From Leifsonia sp. TF02-11 (lineage in GTDB: Bacteria; Actinomycetota; Actinomycetes; Actinomycetales; Microbacteriaceae): a stretch of 64,000 nt of DNA. Of the stretch, positions 1 to 7,899 are shown in pieces. The notes beneath the pieces were generated by a model, which ran no database searches, had not been told where the DNA came from, and saw only the letters and a list, made by a program, of their open reading frames with translations. The stretch lies in NCBI RefSeq assembly GCF_017565305.1, contig NZ_JAGEKP010000002.1, positions 83,094 to 147,093 of the forward strand, given 5' to 3'. The position numbers were made by a program, and so were the translations under genes. Positions within the stretch are counted from its first letter, which is position 1. Each line of letters starts with the position of its first letter.

Positions 1-64
1 GCAGCGCCACGACTCCGGCTGCGACAAGGCCGGTGACGGCGGCCTTACGGGCTGTGATTGTCAA
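1..64 (-). CDS. N-terminus of an exported or membrane protein, cut by the window edge
   Basis: Only the first 21 codons are present. A TTG start at 64-62 is preceded, eight bases upstream, by a GGAGG ribosome binding site at 77-73. The peptide begins MTITARKAAVTGLVAAG and continues hydrophobic, with two basic residues followed by an Ala/Val/Gly stretch, which is the shape of a signal peptide or first membrane segment. Nothing can be said of the mature protein. The 200 bases between this start and corA hold no other convincing gene. Confidence 0.6.
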   Translation of the reverse strand, partial: MTITARKAAVTGLVAAGVVAL

Positions 65-271
65 GGTTTCGTCCTCCAAGATGCAGTGCCCGCTCGGGTG
101 CGAGCGGGCAAGGATACGCAGTGCAGGTTACCGAATATGACGAACGGCACCGTCCACACATTCGGCTTCTTCATGCAAGCGTTACAAATGCGCGGGTGTT
201 TGGCGACTGCTCATTTGAGCGGAATCGGCCGGACGAAGGGTCGTGCGACCAGGATGGCCGGACGACGCTCC

Positions 272-1403
272 CTACAGCCACCCGCGCCGCTTGAAGATCC
301 CGTACAGCAGGGTGCTCAACCCCAGCATCGCCAGCACCGCGAGCGGGTAGCCGAGCGGCCAGGCGAGCTCCGGCATGTTGTGGAAGTTCATCCCGTAGAT
401 GCCCGCGATCAACGACGGAGCGAACAGGATCGCCGCCCAGGAGGAGATCTTCTTGACCTCCTCGCCCTGCCGGTGCGTCGAGTGGGCCAGCCTCGTCATC
501 TCCTCGTTCTGGCGCTCCGACACCAGCGTGGAGTTCACGGTGAGGATGTCGCGGAGCAGGTAGCGGAACCCGTCGACCCACGTTCACCACGGTGAGGTGG
601 TCGGCGACGTCGCGGAGCCGGCGTTCGAGCTCCTCGGTGACACCGTACTTGGCCGAGCCGCGCTCCAGGGCCACCATGACCGACGAGAGCGGATGCGTGG
701 CGCGCTGGAAGTCGATGACCTCGCGCGACAGCTCGTAGATGCGTCGGGAGACCAGTGCGTCCCCGCCGAACACCTGCGTCTCGATCTCGTCGATGTCGTT
801 GGCGAGACCGGCGACGACAGGGCTGTACGCGTCGACGACCGCGTCGATGATCGCGTAGAGGATGGCCTGCGGCCCGAGTGCCAGCAGGTCGCGCTCGCGC
901 TCCATCCTGTGCCGCACCGTCGACAGGTCGGGGGACTCGCTGTGCCGGACCGTGATCACGAAGTTGGGGCCGACGAAGAGGTGGAGCTCGCCGAAGTCGA
1001 CCTCCTCCGGCACGTCGAGGTAGTTCGCCGCCTTGAGCACGACGAACAGCACGGAGTCGTACCGCTCCAGCTTGGGTCGCTGGTGCGCGACGATCGCGTC
1101 CTCGATGGCCAGGGGGTGCAGGCTGAACTCCTCGGCCAGCGACATCAGCTCCTGCTCGCTCGGCCGGTACAGGCCGATCCAGGCGACACCGCCCGGCGTC
1201 CCGTCGAGGGCGCTGTAGGTCTCGGCCAGCGTGTGCGGCGATGCCACGCGCACACCGTTCGCGTAGATCGCGCTGTCCACCATGCTGTTCCGCGCGGCAG
1301 GACGCGGCTCCGTCAGCACCGGCTCAGGCGAACTGGGGGGATCGACCCTCCGGGCTCGGGACACGAAGGGCATCGGGATGCCGCGACGGTTCAGGTTCGC
1401 CAT
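272..1403 (-). pseudogene. corA: CorA-type Mg2+/Co2+ transporter gene with a one-base frameshift
   Basis: CorA forms a pentameric magnesium channel in the inner membrane. The ATG at 1403 follows a strong AGGAGGTGA site. The reading frame gives the cytoplasmic N-domain (for example FSLHPLAIEDAI and DIDEIETQVFGG) for about 272 codons, then loses similarity after TVVN. The rest lies one base out of phase from about 577: VDGFRYLLRDIL, then NSTLVSERQNEEM and the transmembrane part with the diagnostic YGMNF signature, ending at 272 with a basic KRRGW tail. Together the two pieces would give a full-length protein of about 376 residues. The frame change lies within 577-584, because the second frame has a stop just upstream. 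One extra base explains it. It is either a real inactivating mutation or a sequencing error. All family motifs are otherwise intact. Confidence 0.85.
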
Positions 1404-1483
1404 GATTCACCTCCTGGTGCGTGCGGATACGTCAGGCGGCCCTGCGGCGTCCCGCGCGATGGACGCCGGGAGCGATGGGCCAC

Positions 1484-2653
1484 CTAACTGTACGCGCGCT
1501 GCCCGCCGGACGGCTGGACGTCGCGTCGCGCTGCGTCGCTGCACGCGTCGAGGATGACGCGCTCGTAGTGCCCGATCAGCTCGGAGCAGAGCACGTCCCA
1601 GCCCCTGCCCAGCACCCGCCGGCGGCCGGCCTCCCCCATCCGCAGGCGCAGCGGGGCATCGGTGGCGAGCATCGCGACCGCCGCACGCAGCGCCCTGTCG
1701 TCCGACGGCGGGAAGAGCAGCCCGTCGACTCCGTGCTCGACGAGGTCGATCGGCCCACCGGCCCGCGGTGCGATCACGGGGATGCCGGAGGCGTGCGCCT
1801 CCTGGACGGTCTGGCCGAACGTCTCCTCCGAGCCGGTGTGCACGAACGCGTCGAACGCCGCATACGCCGCGCCCAGCTCCGCTCCTCCGAGCCGGCCCAG
1901 CCAGGTCGTCGGCACGCCGTGCAGCTGCCGCTCGACGGCCTCGCGCGCCGGCCCGTCGCCGACGATGGCGACGGAGACGCCGGGCAGACCTTTGAGGACG
2001 CGCAGGCGTTCCACCTGCTTCTCCGGAGCGATCCGGCCGACGTACCCGATGACGACCTCGCCGTCGGGAGAGAGGCGCTCGCGCAGCGCGACGGCGTCGG
2101 GCCGGCGGCGGTTGTTGGGGTGGTATCGCTCGAGGTCGACGCCGCGGCCCCAGCGCGCCAGCCTGCGCACCCCGGCCTGGCGCAGGTCGTACTCGCTCGC
2201 CGACGACGGCACCAGCGTGAGGTCGGCGCCCTCGTGCACCCAGCGCACATACTTCCAGGCGATGGCCGCCGTCATCCCGAGGCCGTTGCGGCGGGCGAAT
2301 CCGGCGACGTCGGTCTGGTAGATCGCGACGGAGGGCACGCCGACGCGGTTGGCGGCGGCGATCGCCTGCGCACCGAGGAAGAACGGGGAGGCAGCGTGCA
2401 GCACATCCGGCCCGAATCGCGCCAGGATGCGCTGGACCTGCGGGCTCGGCAGCCCGACGGGGAACTGCCGGTAGGCGATCGACGGCACCTGGTGGATGCG
2501 GAACCCCGCGTACTCGTCGGGTGCGCCGGCCTCCGGGCAGATCACGATGGCCTCGTGCCCGTGTTCGGCGAGATGATCCAGCACCCGGAGGACGCTGGTC
2601 GTCACCCCGTTGACTGTGGGGAGGAAGCTCTCGCTCACGACCGCGACCCGCAT
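1484..2653 (-). CDS. GT4-family glycosyltransferase, probable mannosyltransferase (MgtA-like)
   Basis: This 389-residue GT-B fold enzyme probably transfers a sugar from a nucleotide donor to an envelope lipid or glycan at the inner face of the membrane. It begins MRVAVVSESFLPTVNGV, with the glycine-rich N-domain loop typical of GT4. The C-terminal domain shows GYVGRIAPEKQVERL, GDGPARE and the donor-binding stretch EETFGQTVQEAHASGIPVIAPRAGGP (residues about 285-310), which contains the EX7E-type pattern. It is divergent from manC, which makes GDP-mannose, so a GDP-mannose-dependent role like actinobacterial MgtA is plausible. The donor is inferred, not shown. The ATG at 2653 has no clear ribosome site. 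A GACACT hexamer lies six bases upstream, so translation may be leaderless. Confidence 0.8.
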   Translation of the reverse strand: MRVAVVSESFLPTVNGVTTSVLRVLDHLAEHGHEAIVICPEAGAPDEYAGFRIHQVPSIAYRQFPVGLPSPQVQRILARFGPDVLHAASPFFLGAQAIAAANRVGVPSVAIYQTDVAGFARRNGLGMTAAIAWKYVRWVHEGADLTLVPSSASEYDLRQAGVRRLARWGRGVDLERYHPNNRRRPDAVALRERLSPDGEVVIGYVGRIAPEKQVERLRVLKGLPGVSVAIVGDGPAREAVERQLHGVPTTWLGRLGGAELGAAYAAFDAFVHTGSEETFGQTVQEAHASGIPVIAPRAGGPIDLVEHGVDGLLFPPSDDRALRAAVAMLATDAPLRLRMGEAGRRRVLGRGWDVLCSELIGHYERVILDACSDAARRDVQPSGGQRAYS

Positions 2654-2715
2654 GGCTCCAGTGTCGGCGCACGGGATGACCCCGCTGTGAACAGCAGGTG
2701 ACCAGAACCGCTCGG

Positions 2716-2721
2716 TATCCT
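2716..2721 (+). promoter_or_regulatory. -10 hexamer TATCCT, leaderless manC promoter
   Basis: TATCCT ends six bases before the manC ATG at 2728. No ribosome binding site lies between. Transcription would start at or next to the A of the start codon. Confidence 0.6.
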
Positions 2722-2727
2722 TTCGCC

Positions 2728-3849
2728 ATGAAGACTCCAGGCGCCCTCGACCGGTTCTACAGCGTCATCCCGGCCGGCGGGATCGGCTCGCGGCTGTGGC
2801 CGCTGTCCCGCGCCGACGCCCCGAAGTTCTTGCACGACCTCACCGGCTCCGGCCACACCCTGCTCCGCGACACCTGGGACCGCTTGGCGCCGATCTCGGG
2901 CGAGCAGCGGATCATGGTCGTCACCGGACGCGCCCATCGCGCCGCCGTGGAGGCCCAGCTCCCCTCGCTGGCGGACGCCAACGTCGTCCTCGAATCCGAG
3001 CCGCGCGACTCCACGGCCGCCATCGGGCTCGCGGCCGCCATCCTCGAGCGCCGGGAGCCCGGCGTGATCGTCGGGTCGTTCGCCGCCGATCACGTCATCC
3101 GCAACCAGCGCCTCTTCGCAGCGGCGGTCACGGAGGCGGTCGCCGCCGCAGACGAGGGATACATCACCACCATCGGCATCAAGCCCACCGAACCGGCGGT
3201 CGGCTTCGGCTACGTCCACTGCGGCGGTGCGCTCTCCGTGGCGGGCGCCCCGAGCGCCCTGGCCGTCGACTCCTTCGTCGAGAAGCCGGACCTGGCGACG
3301 GCGGAGCGCTACCTGGACAGCGGGTCGTACCTGTGGAACGCCGGGATGTTCATCGCCAGGGCCGACCGCCTCCTCGAGGAGATCGGCCGCTCGAAGCCGG
3401 AACTGCTGGCCGGTCTCCTCGAGCTGGCGGCTGCGTGGGACGACCCCGCGACGCGCGGGCCTGCGGTGGACCGCATCTGGCCCGGCCTCGAGAAGATCGC
3501 GATCGACTACTCGGTCGCGGAGCCCGCCGCGGCGGCCGGCCGGCTCGCCGTGATCCCCGGATACTTCGACTGGGACGACGTCGGCGACTTCGCCTCCCTG
3601 TCCAAGCTCAACTCGGGAGGCCGTGCGACCGACCTGGCGATACTGGGCGCCGACGCCCGAGTGCTCGCCGACGCGTCCAGCGGCATCGTGGTGAGCCAGA
3701 CGAAGCGGGTCATCAGCCTCATCGGCGTGAAGGACATCGTGATCGTCGACACCCCCGACGCGCTGCTGGTGACGACGACGGACAACGCCCAGCGCGTCAA
3801 GTCTGTCGTCGACGCGCTCAAGGTCTCCGGCTCGACGGACGTGCTCTGA
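2728..3849 (+). CDS. manC: Mannose-1-phosphate guanylyltransferase
   Basis: It makes GDP-mannose from mannose 1-phosphate and GTP in the cytoplasm, feeding mannosylated envelope glycolipids and glycans. The 373-residue protein has the nucleotidyltransferase signature PAGGIGSRLWPLSRADAPKF near residue 12, the FVEKPD sugar-phosphate loop, and YLWNAGMFI. The late DWDDVGDF motif is typical of ManC. There is no C-terminal phosphomannose isomerase domain, so it is the single-function form. The start at 2728 is chosen over an in-frame ATG 30 bases upstream because the nucleotidyltransferase fold begins right after it and a -10 hexamer sits six bases before it. The gene is divergent from a GT4 glycosyltransferase that may use its product. 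Its last codons form the first unit of a 19-base tandem repeat. Confidence 0.92.
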   Translation: MKTPGALDRFYSVIPAGGIGSRLWPLSRADAPKFLHDLTGSGHTLLRDTWDRLAPISGEQRIMVVTGRAHRAAVEAQLPSLADANVVLESEPRDSTAAIGLAAAILERREPGVIVGSFAADHVIRNQRLFAAAVTEAVAAADEGYITTIGIKPTEPAVGFGYVHCGGALSVAGAPSALAVDSFVEKPDLATAERYLDSGSYLWNAGMFIARADRLLEEIGRSKPELLAGLLELAAAWDDPATRGPAVDRIWPGLEKIAIDYSVAEPAAAAGRLAVIPGYFDWDDVGDFASLSKLNSGGRATDLAILGADARVLADASSGIVVSQTKRVISLIGVKDIVIVDTPDALLVTTTDNAQRVKSVVDALKVSGSTDVL

Positions 3850-3925
3850 GCCGACGGAAGTGCCCTGAGTCGACGGACGTGCCCTGAGCCGACGGACGTG
3901 CCCTAAGCCGACGGACGCGCCCTGA
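3831..3925 (+). repeat. Five tandem 19-base units carrying the manC stop region
   Basis: Units at 3831-3849, 3850-3868, 3869-3887, 3888-3906 and 3907-3925 follow GCCGACGGACGTGCCCTGA with one to three changes each. The first is the end of manC including its TGA. Every unit ends in TGA or TAA. Because 19 is not a multiple of three, successive stops fall in successive frames, so all three frames are closed within three units. Confidence 0.95.
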
Positions 3926-3950
3926 GCCGAGCGTCCTGCCGCCGGCTCAG
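3922..3950. terminator. Hairpin at the manC / small-gene convergent junction
   Basis: CTGAGCCG (3922-3929) pairs with CGGCTCAG (3943-3950) across a 13-base loop. It joins the last tandem unit after manC to the stop region of the opposing small gene. No T-run follows, so termination is an inference from position. Confidence 0.4.
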
Positions 3951-4171
3951 TCGACCGCCGACGGGCCGCTCTGCACGTCTGCGGCGATCCGCGAGATCTC
4001 CGCGTCGCTGACCACGATGCCGGCGTCGTCGAGCCGCTGGCGGAGCGCACGCTCGCTGTCCTCCAGAGGCAGCAGCTGCATGTCGGCGCGCAGCTGCTCG
4101 ACGATGCCGGCGATCTTCTCGCCACGTCCAGCCTCCATGCTGCCGTCCATGATGGGTTCGTCCTGCGTCAT
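3947..4171 (-). CDS. Small conserved-type hypothetical protein, 74 residues
   Basis: I do not recognise a named family. The predicted protein is soluble, acidic and helical, starting MTQDEPIMDGSMEAG, with a middle portion (KIAGIVEQLRADMQLLP ... LRQRLDDAGIVVSDAEISRIAADV) that looks like a two- or three-helix bundle. It lacks a signal peptide, membrane segment or cysteine. Codon use matches the neighbours and the frame ends cleanly at the convergent junction with manC, which supports it being real. A TACCGT hexamer lies seven bases before the ATG (4179-4184), so it may be leaderless. It is divergent from sdhC, with a perfect palindrome in between. Confidence 0.6.
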   Translation of the reverse strand: MTQDEPIMDGSMEAGRGEKIAGIVEQLRADMQLLPLEDSERALRQRLDDAGIVVSDAEISRIAADVQSGPSAVD

Positions 4172-4225
4172 GGAGCGGACGGTACGCCGGAGGCCGGCGG
4201 GGTCAACCGGGTACCCGACCAGAAC

Positions 4226-4243
4226 TATCTCGACGTCGAGATA
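4226..4243. promoter_or_regulatory. Perfect 18-base palindrome upstream of sdhCDAB
   Basis: TATCTCGACGTCGAGATA is fully self-complementary and lies about 100 bases before sdhC and 55 bases before the small divergent gene. Its position and symmetry fit a dimeric repressor or activator site for the sdh operon. The protein that binds it is not identifiable from this window. Confidence 0.6.
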
Positions 4244-4343
4244 ACGAAGGGCACCCTAAGCAGCGCGAAACCGGTGCGCGGCATAGACTTGCCACGCGCT
4301 TCGTGCGCCTTCTTCCAGCGATCGCAACCAGGGAGGGTTGTTC

Positions 4344-4760
4344 GTGCCAGAGCAAGCGGCAGGGACCCTGCAACCGACGACATCGAGGCCGGGCGGCACG
4401 CTGTACCGCGGCAGGGAGGGCATGTGGTCGTGGGTGCTTCACCGCATCACCGGCGTCGCCATCTTCTTCTTCCTCCTCGTCCACATCCTCGACACCTCGC
4501 TCATCCGGGTCAGCCCGGAGGCGTACAACGCGGTGATCGGCACCTACAAGAACCCGATCATGGGATTCGGCGAGATGGCGCTCGTCGCGGCGATCATCTT
4601 CCACGCCTTCAACGGCATCCGGATCATCCTCATCGACTTCTGGAGCAAGGGCGTCAAGTACCAGAAGGTCATGTTCTGGATCGTCATCGTGCTCTGGGTG
4701 ATCCTCATGGCCGGCTTCGTGCCGACGCAGCTGATCCACATCTTCTCGGAGGTGAACTGA
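4344..4760 (+). CDS. sdhC: Succinate dehydrogenase cytochrome b subunit (SdhC)
   Basis: This is a membrane anchor of succinate dehydrogenase (complex II), helping carry electrons from succinate to menaquinone. The 138-residue protein has three membrane helices. The first starts with the family pattern HRITGVAIFFFLLVHILDTS (about residues 33-52), containing a conserved histidine of the type that ligates heme. The second contains HAFNGIRIIL. The GTG at 4344 is preferred because GGAGG sits seven bases upstream; a TTG at 4338 would abut that site. It is first in sdhCDAB: one base separates it from sdhD. A TAGACT hexamer at 4284-4289 is a candidate -10. Confidence 0.9.
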   Translation: MPEQAAGTLQPTTSRPGGTLYRGREGMWSWVLHRITGVAIFFFLLVHILDTSLIRVSPEAYNAVIGTYKNPIMGFGEMALVAAIIFHAFNGIRIILIDFWSKGVKYQKVMFWIVIVLWVILMAGFVPTQLIHIFSEVN

Positions 4761-4761
4761 C

Positions 4762-5205
4762 GTGACGACCATCGAGGCTCCGCGCACGCCGGCCCGCCCG
4801 GCCCGCAAGGGCGTCAACTGGGAGAAGTGGGGCTGGATCTACATGAGGGCATCCGGCCTCGTGCTGGTCATCCTCATCTTCGGCCACCTGCTGATCAACC
4901 TCGTCCTCGGCGACGGCGTCAAGCAGATCGACTTCGCCTTCGTCGCCGGCAAGTACGCGACGCCGTTCTGGCAGGTCTGGGACCTGCTGATGCTCTGGCT
5001 CGCGCTCATCCACGGCGGCAACGGCATGCGCACGCTGGTCAACGACTACGCGCACAACCGCACCGTGAACCGCATCCTCAAGTGGGCGATCGCCGCGGCG
5101 GTCGTGGTCCTGGTCGTGCTCGGCACGCTCGTGATCTTCACCTTCGACCCGTGCCCGGTGGGAGCCCACGCGGCGGACCTGCCGTCGTTCTGCCCGGCCA
5201 AGTGA
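4762..5205 (+). CDS. sdhD: Succinate dehydrogenase membrane anchor subunit (SdhD)
   Basis: It is the second hydrophobic anchor of complex II, 147 residues, with three helices centred near residues 35, 75 and 110. WGWIYMRASGLVLVILIFGHLL contains the conserved Arg-Ala-Ser-Gly and histidine pattern of the SdhD/FrdD anchor family, and HGGNGMRTLVNDY is typical of actinobacterial SdhD. The GTG start follows the sdhC stop by one base, which implies translational coupling. The C-terminus has two cysteines (DPCPVGA and SFCPAK). The stop is followed by TGACTGACTGA, which closes all three frames within nine bases. Confidence 0.9.
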   Translation: MTTIEAPRTPARPARKGVNWEKWGWIYMRASGLVLVILIFGHLLINLVLGDGVKQIDFAFVAGKYATPFWQVWDLLMLWLALIHGGNGMRTLVNDYAHNRTVNRILKWAIAAAVVVLVVLGTLVIFTFDPCPVGAHAADLPSFCPAK

Positions 5206-5228
5206 CTGACTGACGGAAAACAGAAGCT

Positions 5229-7031
5229 GTGACAACTGAAACCACTGAATCCACCGTCATCGACGGCGTCCACTACCACGAGTTCGACATCGTCATCGTC
5301 GGCGCCGGCGGCGCCGGCATGCGTGCCGCCATCGAGGCCGGCCCGCACGCGAAGACCGCGGTGATCTCGAAGCTCTACCCCACCCGCTCGCACACGGGCG
5401 CGGCGCAGGGCGGCATGGCCGCGGCGCTCGCGAACGTCGAGGAGGACAGCTGGGAGTGGCACACCTTCGACACCGTCAAGGGCGGCGACTACCTCGTCGA
5501 CCAGGACGCCGCAGAGATCCTCGCCAAGGAGGCCATCGACGCGGTCATCGACCTCGAGAACATGGGTCTGCCGTTCAACCGCACGCCCGAGGGCAAGATC
5601 GACCAGCGCCGCTTCGGCGGTCACACCCGCGACCACGGCAAGGCGCCCGTGCGCCGCGCCTGCTACGCGGCAGACCGCACCGGCCACATGATCCTGCAGA
5701 CGCTGTTCCAGAACTGCGTCAAGCTCGGCATCAACTTCTTCAACGAGTTCTACGTCCTCGACGTGATCATGAACGAGGTCGACGGCGTCGAGCAGCCCGC
5801 GGGAGTCGTGGCCTACGAGCTCGCGACCGGCGAACTGCACGTCTTCCACTCGAAGGCGATCATCTTCGCCACCGGCGGCTTCGGCAAGATCTTCAAGACG
5901 ACCTCCAACGCGCACACCCTCACCGGCGACGGCGTCGGCATCATCTGGCGCAAGCGCCTGCCGCTGGAGGACATGGAGTTCTTCCAGTTCCACCCGACCG
6001 GCCTCGCCGGCCTCGGCATCCTCCTCACCGAGGGCGCGCGAGGCGAGGGCGCCATCCTCCGCAACGCCTCGGGCGAGCGGTTCATGGAGCGCTACGCCCC
6101 CACGATCAAAGACCTCGCGCCGCGCGACATCGTCGCCCGCTGCATGGTCCAGGAGGTCGCGGAGGGCCGCGGAGCCGGCCCGCACAAGGACTACGTGCTC
6201 CTCGACTGCACCCACCTGGGTGCGGAGGTCCTGGAGACCAAGCTCCCCGACATCACCGAGTTCGCCCGCACCTACCTGGGCGTCGACCCGGTCGTAGAGC
6301 CCGTGCCGGTCATGCCGACCGCACACTACGCGATGGGCGGCATCCCCACCAACAACAACGCAGAGGTGCTGCGCGACAACACGACCGTCGTCCCCGGCCT
6401 GTACGCCGCCGGCGAGTGCGCGTGCGTGTCCGTGCACGGCTCCAACCGCCTCGGCACCAACTCGCTGCTCGACATCAACGTGTTCGGCAAGCGGGCGGGC
6501 AACAACGCGGTCGAGTACGTCAAGACGGCCACGGCAGTCCCGCTCCCCGACGACCCGGCGGCGTTCGTCCGCGGCCTGATCGAGGGCCTCCGCAGCGGCA
6601 CCGGCACCGAGCGGATCGCCGCGATCCGCAAGGAATTGCAGGACGAGATGGACAAGAACGCCCAGGTGTTCCGCACCGACGAGTCGCTCGAGAAGGTGAC
6701 GGGCACGATCCACGCCCTGCGCGAGCGCTACAAGAACATCGTCGTGCAAGACAAGGGCAAGCGCTTCAACACCGACCTGCTCGAGGCCGTCGAGCTGGGC
6801 TTCCTGCTCGACCTCGCCGAGGTCGTCGTCTACTCGGCCCGCAACCGCAAGGAGTCGCGCGGCGGCCACATGCGCGACGACTTCCCGAAGCGCGACGACG
6901 AGAACTACATGAAGCACACGATGGCCTACCTCACCGGCGACCCGCACTCCGCCGACGCGGCAGACCACATCACGCTGGATTGGAAGCCGGTCGTCGTGAC
7001 CCGCTACCAGCCGATGGAGAGGAAGTACTGA
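5229..7031 (+). CDS. sdhA: Succinate dehydrogenase flavoprotein subunit (SdhA)
   Basis: This is the catalytic subunit: it oxidises succinate to fumarate with covalently bound FAD on the cytoplasmic face. The 600 residues include the dinucleotide fold [15 protein letters not shown], the flavinylation site [15 protein letters not shown], the substrate region FHPTGLAG and [12 protein letters not shown], and the catalytic arginine motif [13 protein letters not shown]. The length matches the family. It starts with GTG at 5229, 23 bases after sdhD, and its stop overlaps the sdhB start (TGATG), so the four genes form one operon. Confidence 0.95.
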   Translation: MTTETTESTVIDGVHYHEFDIVIVGAGGAGMRAAIEAGPHAKTAVISKLYPTRSHTGAAQGGMAAALANVEEDSWEWHTFDTVKGGDYLVDQDAAEILAKEAIDAVIDLENMGLPFNRTPEGKIDQRRFGGHTRDHGKAPVRRACYAADRTGHMILQTLFQNCVKLGINFFNEFYVLDVIMNEVDGVEQPAGVVAYELATGELHVFHSKAIIFATGGFGKIFKTTSNAHTLTGDGVGIIWRKRLPLEDMEFFQFHPTGLAGLGILLTEGARGEGAILRNASGERFMERYAPTIKDLAPRDIVARCMVQEVAEGRGAGPHKDYVLLDCTHLGAEVLETKLPDITEFARTYLGVDPVVEPVPVMPTAHYAMGGIPTNNNAEVLRDNTTVVPGLYAAGECACVSVHGSNRLGTNSLLDINVFGKRAGNNAVEYVKTATAVPLPDDPAAFVRGLIEGLRSGTGTERIAAIRKELQDEMDKNAQVFRTDESLEKVTGTIHALRERYKNIVVQDKGKRFNTDLLEAVELGFLLDLAEVVVYSARNRKESRGGHMRDDFPKRDDENYMKHTMAYLTGDPHSADAADHITLDWKPVVVTRYQPMERKY

Positions 7032-7792
7032 TGTCGACCGCCGTGCTCGAGACTCCCCCGGCCCCCGAGGCCCCGGTCCAGTCGTTCACCGTGACGCTCA
7101 TCATCCGCCGGTTCGACCCGGACGTCGACACCGAGCCGCGCTGGCAGGACTTCGACGTCGAGATGTTCCCGACCGACCGCATCCTCGATGCGTTGCACAA
7201 GATCAAGTGGGAGCAGGACGGCTCGCTGACCTTCCGCCGCTCGTGCGCCCACGGCATCTGCGGCTCCGACGCCATGCGCATCAACGGCCGCAACCGCCTC
7301 GCCTGCAAGACGCTGATCAAAGACCTGGACATCTCCAAGCCGATCTACGTCGAGGCGATCAAGGGTCTGCCGCTCGAGAAGGACCTGATCGTCGACATGG
7401 AGCCGTTCTTCGCCTCCTACCGCGAGGTGCAGCCGTTCCTGGTGGCGAACAGCACGCCGCCGAAGGACAAGGAGCGCATCCAGTCGGTCGCCGATCGCGC
7501 CCGCTTCGACGACACCACCAAGTGCATCCTCTGCGCCGCGTGCACGTCGTCCTGCCCGGTGTTCTGGACCGACGGCCAGTACTTCGGACCGGCGGCCATC
7601 GTCAACGCGCACCGCTTCATCTTCGACTCCCGCGACGACAACTCGCAGGTGCGCCTCGACATCCTCAACGACAAGGAGGGCGTCTGGCGCTGCCGGACGA
7701 CCTTCAACTGCACCGACGCGTGCCCGCGCGGCATCCAGGTGACGCAGGCGATCGCGGAGGTCAAGCAGGCCATCATGCGCGGCAAGCGCTGA
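7031..7792 (+). CDS. sdhB: Succinate dehydrogenase iron-sulfur subunit (SdhB)
   Basis: It passes electrons from FAD to quinone through three iron-sulfur clusters. The 253-residue protein has the [2Fe-2S] cysteine pattern in RRSCAHGICGSDAM plus LACKT, the [4Fe-4S] pattern CILCAACTSSCPVFW, and the late CTDACPRGIQV that completes the [3Fe-4S] and [4Fe-4S] sites. The ATG overlaps the sdhA stop by one base. The last codons, ATG CGC GGC AAG CGC TGA, are the first copy of an 18-base tandem repeat that continues past the stop, followed by a strong hairpin. Confidence 0.95.
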   Translation: MSTAVLETPPAPEAPVQSFTVTLIIRRFDPDVDTEPRWQDFDVEMFPTDRILDALHKIKWEQDGSLTFRRSCAHGICGSDAMRINGRNRLACKTLIKDLDISKPIYVEAIKGLPLEKDLIVDMEPFFASYREVQPFLVANSTPPKDKERIQSVADRARFDDTTKCILCAACTSSCPVFWTDGQYFGPAAIVNAHRFIFDSRDDNSQVRLDILNDKEGVWRCRTTFNCTDACPRGIQVTQAIAEVKQAIMRGKR

Positions 7793-7846
7793 ATGCGCGG
7801 CAACCGCTGAATGCGCGGCAACCGCTGAATGCGCGGCAACCGCTGA
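7775..7846 (+). repeat. Four tandem 18-base units, each a complete five-codon mini-ORF
   Basis: Units start at 7775, 7793, 7811 and 7829. The unit is ATGCGCGGCAACCGCTGA, reading Met-Arg-Gly-Asn-Arg-stop. The first copy is the true end of sdhB and has AAG in place of AAC. Copies two to four are identical. A further ATG CAG TGA follows at 7849. Confidence 0.95.
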
Positions 7847-7855
7847 ATATGCAGT

Positions 7856-7886
7856 GATGGCGCCCTCGGAAGCCGAGGGCGCCATC
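7856..7886. terminator. Bidirectional terminator hairpin after sdhB
   Basis: A perfect 14-base stem (GATGGCGCCCTCGG at 7856-7869 with CCGAGGGCGCCATC at 7873-7886) encloses a three-base loop between the convergent sdh operon and the Tat-exported protein gene. There is no long T-run on either strand. Confidence 0.75.
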
Positions 7887-7899
7887 GTCGTTGCACGAG

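Noticed and set aside
2635..4125. A 496-codon minus-strand frame across manC
   Set aside because: It is the complement of manC coding sequence and runs through the tandem repeat; manC has all family motifs.
4338..4343. TTG at 4338 as the sdhC start
   Set aside because: It directly abuts the GGGAGG ribosome site; GTG at 4344 has normal spacing.
5046..6968. A 640-codon open frame antisense to sdhA, and similar long antisense frames over ribBA, the PBP gene and others
   Set aside because: They mirror real genes in high-GC DNA, have low-complexity Asp/Val/Arg/Leu composition and no family motifs.
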